Below, in pieces: positions 58,001 through 64,000 of a stretch of 64,000 nucleotides of DNA. The translations under genes were made by a program, and so were the position numbers. Position 1 is the stretch's first letter; every line of letters starts with the position of its first letter. Source of the stretch: Corythucha ciliata (Eukaryota > Arthropoda > Insecta > Hemiptera > Tingidae); assembly GCA_038030265.1 (NCBI GenBank), contig CM075942.1:49380751-49444750 (forward strand). The letters are read 5' to 3'. Below the pieces are notes generated by a model that was not told the DNA's origin, did no database searches, and saw nothing but the letters and a program-made list of their open reading frames with translations.

Positions 58001-61000
58001 ATCCAAGGTTGGTCCTCGGGTTTGTACTTTTTGGTCATTATGCCATACTTTTTCCTGCGGGCCTCCTCTCTCGCCTCACGACCATACTCACTGCCAGCTC
58101 CGAATCTTAGTCAAAGCGTTTTTTTTTGGAGATTAGTAATGGAGGAAATCTAATCATAGAATTCGAAAAGAACATACTTGGGCTGTTCTTCCTCATTCAA
58201 TTTGAACTCTCTCATGTTGTTTTCACGTTCCATTTTCACTTGCGACCATTTCGAAAAGTCGATGCCGGACATTTGATTGAATCGCATAACGTGGTAATTT
58301 TTCTTTACATTCCTGGAAAATGCAAATACAACGTACGACGTTAAGGCTCATTCGAAAAGTAACCAGAGCACTGCGGCTGTCCAAGCCTCACCAACACTCC
58401 AACCAACATCCCCCGACTATCGATGACTACTGAAAGCCGGATTCACCCCGTCCCAGATTGCCAGGCTGGACCGACCAATTAGAAACAGAGCACTACCTGA
58501 TCGTTTCAGGGCTAAAAATAGTGATCATCGTGGCATTTCGGCCGCTGTGCAATTAACAGCCCTAAAGTCTAAAGAAGAGACCGCTCTAGAGACGAAAAAA
58601 TCGACCTAAGTTAATAGACCAAGAGCCAGCGGCGTAAAAAGTGCAACCATTTGCATCCTTTTCTTACCCAGCGCATAAAATTGATAATAATTCCCTAATA
58701 GTGGGAAAAATTGTCTGCCTCCATTTCGACGTGACGAAACCCGAAAGATACACTTGCGGGGAGAAGTAACACAAATTCCGGTCCGACAGCAAAAACGTTT
58801 TATTCACGTGATAACGCATTGAAAAATATGGGGGTTTGAATATGACATTTATTGTTAACAGGTTCTGCGGCGTCGAGCCAATGCAAAAGCTTCAAACCCT
58901 CTAATTTAAAGTATCGGTTTTCGGTGTCAGAGTACTTCTTTCTGGGGGAAAATAGGATGAGCAATCCAAAAAAAAATATGATTAAAAATCTATGATGAAC
59001 GGTTTTCATGCTATCACAGAAAAACGGTGTCACTTCAGGTAAGAACACACCCCAAAAAATATTTTAGGCTGCAGCGTATTTGAAATTATGGCTACTTTCA
59101 CCACGAAATATGAAAATTTATAATACTCATTTTCCATGCGCCGTAAATCATCGTGCAGCCGATGGGATCTTTAAAAATGAATCGGCTGAATAAAACGGAT
59201 TCGATACTGGAATTTTTCGTCTCTCTTCTTCTAATAGACCCCACGTATCCTTACACCGACAAGCGGTACTTCGAATTCATCCCGTCGCGTCCAGATTGAG
59301 GCAGACAATTTTTCCCACTATTAGAGAATTATTATCGATTTTATTCGCTGGGTAAGAAAAGTATGCAAATGGTTGCACTTTTTATGTCGCTGGCTCTTGG
59401 ACTATAAAGGCAAGGCAAAACGGTCATTTTTAGCCACTTAAGGAGGCGCGATTTCGAGGATCAGACGAGCCGTTAATGGGGATCTCCCCAAGGTACCACC
59501 GTTTTGGCAAATTTTGCACGTCTTCAAAAGGCTGAAAGAATTTCCCCGCGGATATTCCCCTCTACGGTGGAAAGTCACTAGGTGCGCCATTGCTAACCAA
59601 TGTTGGTCTAAAGCCGGATACACAAATGCGGTCAAGTAACGAGCACAATATTTTTGAATTTTCAGCTGGGGGCCTATTCAGAGTTGTCGAGAAGAAAATG
59701 CCGCAAGAGGGATCCAAGGACGCCGTATAACAAATGACATTATCCCACCTTGGCAACCGCACTTGCGGCATTTTTCCCGACTCCTCTGAATAGGCCCTTG
59801 GTCGGTTTCTAGGCAATTGCTAGAAAATGATTGATATTTGGCTCGTTACTTGCCATGTACCACATGTGTGTATAAGCTGTGCACACACATGCGCTACTTG
59901 CCAAGTTCCTAGCCACTACTCGCCGAACTCCTCGAATTTCAACGAGCTGCTTGCACGAATTTTCATCGTTCCCTAGGAGACTATCTTACTTGGCAAGTCA
60001 CGCACGAGTGTGTCAAGGTACTTGTGAATAGACAAGTAACAAGCGAAGTAAGCTTGCTACTTGCCGAACATTGGGTACTTGGCAAGTAGCGCATGTGTGC
60101 GCCCAGCTTCAGGCTTGAATAAGACGGAATTCCTAGTTGTAGCTGTAATGTCAAAAAAGCGCGTTCTATAGAACTGAAAATTCAGCGTACGCCAAAATTT
60201 CAAAAAGTCTGGGTCGAAAGAAGCAGAATCTTTCATAACCTCTCTTCCTCTCTTCCACAGGTGAATGTGAGTATGAGAGCCATGAGTTTGAAGGGCTTTT
60301 TCTCAATTTTAGGTGCGAATTGTCACACTTTCCCTAAATTTTGGCATCACATCGGCGTTTTTTTTTCATTCTATCTTCGAATCGGCACTAATTCCAAACT
60401 TTTGGCCATGAATTAGCGCTTTTCTCAATTTAAGCCACGAATTTGCCTCAAGAATCCCCGAATTAGGGTTTTTCAATTCGCGATTGCGAGAGAGTTCTCT
60501 TTCTCAATTTTTTTCGCGAACTAACAATTTTTCTCAAGGAGCATTCCACCACGTTTTTCTCCATTTTACTCCCAAATTAGCCGTTTTCTCTATTTTACTT
60601 ACTAATTGGGGCTTTTTGTCAATTTTAATTGCGAATTAGCTCATTTTCTCAAGTCTATCAGCGAATCAGAATTTGTCTCGACTATTTTTCTCTAATTTTA
60701 CACACGATTTAGCGGGTTTTCTCAATTTCAGTGAATTGCGCCGCATATTGTAGTGATTCATCTCCATTTTAGCCTAGAATTAGCGTTTTTCTTTATTTTA
60801 GCCAAAAAAGAACGGTTTTTCTCAATTTCAGGCGGGAATAGGCGCTGTTTCTAACTTTCAATAGCGAAACAGCGTCTGTTTGGGCTTTTAGAATAGAGTT
60901 AGCGATTTCATCACATCTTAATAAAAACGTAAAATTTCCTATTCTTGAATACTTCAGGTATTTCGGGGCCCCATCCGAACTGTGGCCCGTGGCGGTCCGA

Positions 61001-62070
61001 ACACCTCGGTACGGCTAGGGTTTGGAAGGACAGTACCCTCGAAATTGGGTTTAGAGACACGGTTCAGTAACATTGGCTTTTCGAGTGAACAAACCACGCG
61101 AAACTGGGTTCTACGAGACCCGGATTCGCGAAATTTGGGGCTCGGAAGGGCTCACCCTGCGGAAATGATTATTAGAGTGTCAAATGGAGGAAAGTGCTCT
61201 TCCCCTCCATGTGTCCCGGCTGAATACGCCATTCTATTGCCATTCATCTCATAAAAATCGGTCACATATTACGCCAGGAAATAGCCTAGAAACAAGGACA
61301 TTTTATGAAGATGCTGTGAATTTGGTGAATAATTTGAATTTTTGGCCCTAATATACTGTAATTTTGCAGATCCAGGCTCAATTGACTGTTTACAGAGGTT
61401 GAAAGGGTCGCGGGACCAACAGGATCTAGCGTCAGTTTTCCGAGTGTCGTCAGCGATAAGAAGTCGCCCCATCACTGCCCCATTGGTTTCTACGTTTCTC
61501 TGCAGCCGCGGAGGCCAGGCGACATTTACCCCTCTTGTGCACCGGGCCTTACGGCGACAATTCGCCAGGGAGTCACTCGAAAAGTCTGATGACCGACGAG
61601 TGCCCGCAGGGTGAAGTTCAGGTACCCTACAGCTGTATTGTTTGGTAGCATCATGCCGAACAGATCAGCAGAGGCTAGCGTGTCTCTCGCGGTTATCAGG
61701 CCCACGCATTCCACACTGAAGGCCACGATAGACCTGTTTTTGAGTTTTTCTTCAACGGGGCCATCGTTGGTACGGCTTGTGAAAGTGGGGCACTCGTTAA
61801 AAGCGAGTGGAGGTCCACCAGGATCGAGATGATCAGACACAAAGTGACGACACCCCCTCCCCACCCATGTTCGCCTCGTGAAGAGCGCAGAGCCCTGCTA
61901 ATGAGAAGACGACAAACAAATCGTAATAAATTTGAAACAGACTCACTTCGGCACCCGAATTGAGTACTCCGTGACCGACGGAGCGGCGGCAGCAGCCTGG
62001 AGAAGAGAAATAACGTAAGGACAACGGAAAGGTCCACGATTTCAGACTCAAATACCTGAGGAGTCGTCAT
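55055..62070 (-). CDS. GTF2F1: Transcription initiation factor IIF subunit alpha (RAP74)
   Basis: Large subunit of TFIIF, which escorts RNA polymerase II into the preinitiation complex and acts in elongation. Twelve GT-AG exons fit in phase: 62070-62056, 61996-61947, 58312-58178, 58105-57971, 57899-57729, 57662-57544, 57487-57377, 57315-57198, 57134-56884, 56826-56760, 56683-56585 and 55265-55055, giving 493 aa (human about 517). The N-terminal dimerisation domain shows VTEYSIRVPKN, EEARRKKYGI, PEDQPWILKI, CEWYNFQAVQRYKALSAEEA and RRNKVMNYFS. The middle is the usual charged D/E/K/S-rich linker. The C-terminal winged helix carries EEAVRRYLMRKPMT, KKTGLSSQQ and QILKKINP and normally contacts the FCP1 tail. 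Intron 2 (3.6 kb) and intron 11 (1.3 kb) hold MITEs and arrays. The alternative longer reading of exons 5-6 retains an in-frame intron and spoils the EFGRRNK block, so the spliced form is preferred. Confidence 0.96.
55420..56150 (-). repeat. Family B array, reverse orientation, in GTF2F1 intron 11
   Basis: GGCTCTTTCAAAAACCCAATTTTGC-type units are clearest at 55,875-56,150. TTTCGCGTTATGA is duplicated exactly at 56,045 and 56,075. Confidence 0.6.
59612..59878. mobile_element. MITE related to 22,432-22,559, carrying a nested MITE
   Basis: Left end AGCCGGATACACAAATGCGG, preceded by TAA, then AAGTAACGAGC. The right end has GCTCGTTACTTGCC, then CACATGTGTGTATAAGCT. The interior TTTTCAGCTG|GTCGGTTTCTAG is interrupted by the 128-bp element at 59,670-59,797. 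Without it the element matches the 22.4 kb copy closely. It lies in GTF2F1 intron 2. Confidence 0.8.
59670..59797. mobile_element. Nested MITE of the E3 family
   Basis: TIRs GGGCCTATTCAGAG and inverted CTCTGAATAGGCCC, then TGTCGAGAAG versus TTTTTCCCGAC, and a core that reads GCGTCCTTGGATCCC on the minus strand. Same family as 13,802-13,930. Flanks are CTGG on the left and TTGG on the right, where the uninterrupted relative at 22.4 kb has a single TTGG. This indicates a 3-4-bp target duplication with one later substitution. Confidence 0.85.
59875..60108. mobile_element. Second MITE abutting the first
   Basis: Left end AGCTGTGCACACACATGCGC then TACTTGCCAAGT, inverted right end AGCTGGGCGCACACATGCGC then TACTTGCCAAGT. 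It shares the AGCT at 59,875-59,878 with the preceding element. It is related to the AGCCGG-ended group by its ACACANATGCGS ends. Confidence 0.75.
60290..60915 (-). repeat. Family A array, reverse orientation, in GTF2F1 intron 2
   Basis: Reads as the reverse complement of family A: GCGAATTAGC, GTTTTTCTCAATTTTAG at about 30-bp spacing. Highly regular at 60,390-60,870. Confidence 0.7.
60985..61180 (+). repeat. Short family B stretch
   Basis: Units GCGAAATTTGGGGCTCGGAAG and CGAAATTGGGTTTAGAGACAC, about five copies, GC-richer than other family B copies. Confidence 0.5.
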
Positions 62071-62738
62071 TTTAGATGTTAAACAACACTAAGCATATTT
62101 CATAATCGTACTTTTAAAAATTAATTAACACGTTCAATGGTTTGGTTGTCAAATCACTCCCTCCCCTTAAAGCAATCCGAGGTGGCAGGCTCTTTCATTG
62201 TTACCTTACTCAAGAGACGAAATTGAGATCGATCCAACGAGTGGGATGATAATTTATCATGTTTTTCTCATCTAAAGCGTCCTCTAATTGAAGGAAATGC
62301 TAAATTTCGAGTTTTTTTGTACGAAAAGTGCTCTTTAGAAGGAAAATACGCGTTAAAATAAATTGTTCGCGCCGACATTGCCATCAACGGCGGGTTTTAT
62401 GGTTAGCAAGTAGCTAGGATTGCTGTTTGCAAAATGGTGGTTTCGAAGCCAGCCAGTTCGTGAAGCAAACTAAACGGTGCCGTACCCTCTTCGCCCAGTT
62501 CTAAAGGCAACCATCGAAGTGACTAAAAGTGGACTTTTTTGATTTTTCCCAGCATATCAACTTTCCGGTAGTGTCGTTATCTGAACGAGCGAGTTTTTTG
62601 TGTCATTTTCCCCGTCGAATGCAAGTGGCAATGTGACGGCAGGGACGTGTCTTCAGGTTGGACGGCGGCGACCTTGTTCCTTTACCTCCTGTGAGTGTGA
62701 GAAGAGTTTTGCGTCTTTCAAGTTGAGTGGTTGTAGCG
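62071..62738. promoter_or_regulatory. Divergent promoter region, GTF2F1 / zinc-finger gene
   Basis: The two start codons lie back to back 668 bp apart with no array between them, unlike the rest of the window. The region should hold both promoters and 5' UTRs. I see no convincing TATA box. The 62,590-62,738 part is GC-richer and probably 5' UTR of the zinc-finger gene. Confidence 0.5.
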
Positions 62739-64000
62739 ATGGAAGAACTGGTGTCGACGTCGGTTCGAGTCATATCGGCTGAGGACAACGTCCTGGTCGT
62801 TGAAGCAATTCATAATGTCAAGAAGGAGCCAATGGATGAGAACGATGACTTTTGCGAGAGGAATGGTACGGAGGACGATGATATCAACGAGTTGAGACTG
62901 GACGACGTCGACTATAAACCTTCGATTAGGTTGTTGGAGGCATCGCTCGACGAATCAAGCCGCCCGGTGTCGGCCAGTGAAAATGACCGGCCTGGTAAGA
63001 AAAAGACGAAGAGCAAACCAAGCGAAGGTGGGCCCAAAAAAAAGTTCAAATGTAAGCAATGCGATAAAGAGTTCAACCACAGATCAACTCTGTCTAGGCA
63101 TAAGCACACTATTCATAACCCAAAGGCCCCAGTTTTCATATGCTACCACTGTAACAAAATTTACAAAACCAAAAACAGCCTCATAAGACACTTGAAAAAA
63201 CTCGAGTCCGGCGCGAATCGAGCCCGAGGACGGTCGTCTCTCCTGGTCAAATGTGCCGTGTGTGACTTTACCGCCAGTAAAAGTGAGATCATAAGTCACT
63301 ATGAAACTGACCACGAGTCACCCATGGAAAGGGAGCAGCACAAATTCTCGTCGTTCGACGAATTTCTCTGCTGGAAGAACGTAGTCGAAACTGACACGAT
63401 ATCACGCTTCGTTAAAATCCGTCAGGACCGTATAGTTCGCGACGGCACGGTCGAATCATTCTACAGGTGCCACCGCGACGGTTACTACAAACCCCGTGGG
63501 AAACACTTGCGAAATCTCAAAAAGATCGGAAGCAATAAAATTAACGGTCATTGCCCCGCCAAAATGCAAGTTCTCATCAAAAAAGGTGAGGTTAATGTGA
63601 CTTTCATCAAAACGCACGTGGGTCACGCAATGGAACTGTCGAGAATTGCGCTGACCAAAGAAGAGCGTGACGCAATAGCTAGACAGCTCGCACTTCAAGT
63701 TCCCTTCGACCAGATTTTGGAAGAAGTTAAAACTGACGCTGCAAACAGTGAAGGAGAGAGCAACGTTAAAAGGGTTAACCTTCTAACTAGAAAAGACTTG
63801 TACAATATTGAAACATCCTACAGCCTTACCAAAGTTACTCATCGAAACTGCCTGGGTATGAACGTCGAAAACTGGGTTCAAGAGATGATCGCTGAGCATT
63901 TCGACTCATTCATCAGGTTTTACAAACCCCAAGGGCGAGCCCTCGAGGGTCACCCTGAACTTGAAACCGAAGACTTCCATCTGGTTCTCATGAACGACCC
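62739..64000 (+). CDS. C2H2 zinc-finger protein with FLYWCH/WRKY-like domain, 3' end beyond window
   Basis: Uninterrupted frame from ATG 62,739 to the window end (420 codons, no stop, no intron needed). Residues 1-100 are acidic. Finger 1 is CKQCDKEF with Cys105, Cys108, His121 and His126. Finger 2 (Cys135, Cys138, His151) lacks the last His (HLKKLES). Finger 3 starts at Cys172/Cys175 and ends H-x4-H. Residues about 203-296 form a second zinc-type module (FDEFLCWKNVVE, FYRC, HCPAKM, THVGH; Cys244, Cys272, His293, His296) resembling the FLYWCH/WRKY-GCM1 fold found in MULE-derived and arthropod lineage-specific proteins. It is followed by LLTRKDLYNI. Likely a nuclear DNA-binding protein; whether host factor or domesticated transposase part is open. 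The head-to-head position with GTF2F1 suggests a shared promoter. Confidence 0.85.
   Translation, partial: MEELVSTSVRVISAEDNVLVVEAIHNVKKEPMDENDDFCERNGTEDDDINELRLDDVDYKPSIRLLEASLDESSRPVSASENDRPGKKKTKSKPSEGGPKKKFKCKQCDKEFNHRSTLSRHKHTIHNPKAPVFICYHCNKIYKTKNSLIRHLKKLESGANRARGRSSLLVKCAVCDFTASKSEIISHYETDHESPMEREQHKFSSFDEFLCWKNVVETDTISRFVKIRQDRIVRDGTVESFYRCHRDGYYKPRGKHLRNLKKIGSNKINGHCPAKMQVLIKKGEVNVTFIKTHVGHAMELSRIALTKEERDAIARQLALQVPFDQILEEVKTDAANSEGESNVKRVNLLTRKDLYNIETSYSLTKVTHRNCLGMNVENWVQEMIAEHFDSFIRFYKPQGRALEGHPELETEDFHLVLMND

Overview
This is eukaryotic nuclear DNA with short coding exons, GT-AG introns and about 40% GC by eye. The chemoreceptor at 47.9-49.4 kb belongs to the arthropod gustatory receptor family, so the source is an arthropod, almost certainly an insect. 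A hemipteran is my guess from general appearance only. Five genes or gene parts are supported, and all the well-supported ones lie in the right half.

Layout. 1-33.6 kb holds no confident gene. It is a patchwork of unique AT-rich DNA, long degenerate minisatellite-like arrays (about 20 bp and about 30 bp units, called families A-F here), small terminal-inverted-repeat (TIR) elements, and a decayed THAP/SWIM transposon-type gene at 21.4-22.0 kb. 33.65-41.30 kb holds the last three exons of an unrecognised acidic, proline-rich protein gene. Its 6.7 kb intron contains a 2.6 kb hAT-type non-autonomous element and a 1 kb fold-back element. 41.3-47.9 kb is repeats, including a TIR-framed tRNA-like cassette and a 1.2 kb inverted duplication. 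47.88-49.36 kb is a four-exon gustatory receptor. 50.77-51.60 kb is a palindrome carrying two tRNA-like copies in opposite orientation. 53.2-54.84 kb is an ARM/HEAT-like repeat gene (+). It converges on the complete 12-exon TFIIF-alpha (RAP74) gene (-, 55.06-62.07 kb). That gene shares a short intergenic region with a divergent C2H2/FLYWCH-like zinc-finger gene (+, from 62.74 kb), which runs off the window.

How the parts relate. The genes are not an operon or pathway. TFIIF-alpha is housekeeping, the receptor is sensory, and the zinc-finger and ARM-like proteins are of unknown role. The most unusual content is the repeat biology: three TIR elements joined end to end through shared CAG trinucleotides; elements with a common core but different ends; a nested element whose empty site is preserved elsewhere in the window; tRNA-like cassettes framed by the same inverted repeat; and many arrays built from a few recurring words (AAATTG, GCCAAA, CGCG).

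Limits. Exon structures come from reading frames, splice consensus and remembered family motifs. No alignment or transcript data were available, and repeat boundaries are approximate unless a target duplication is named.
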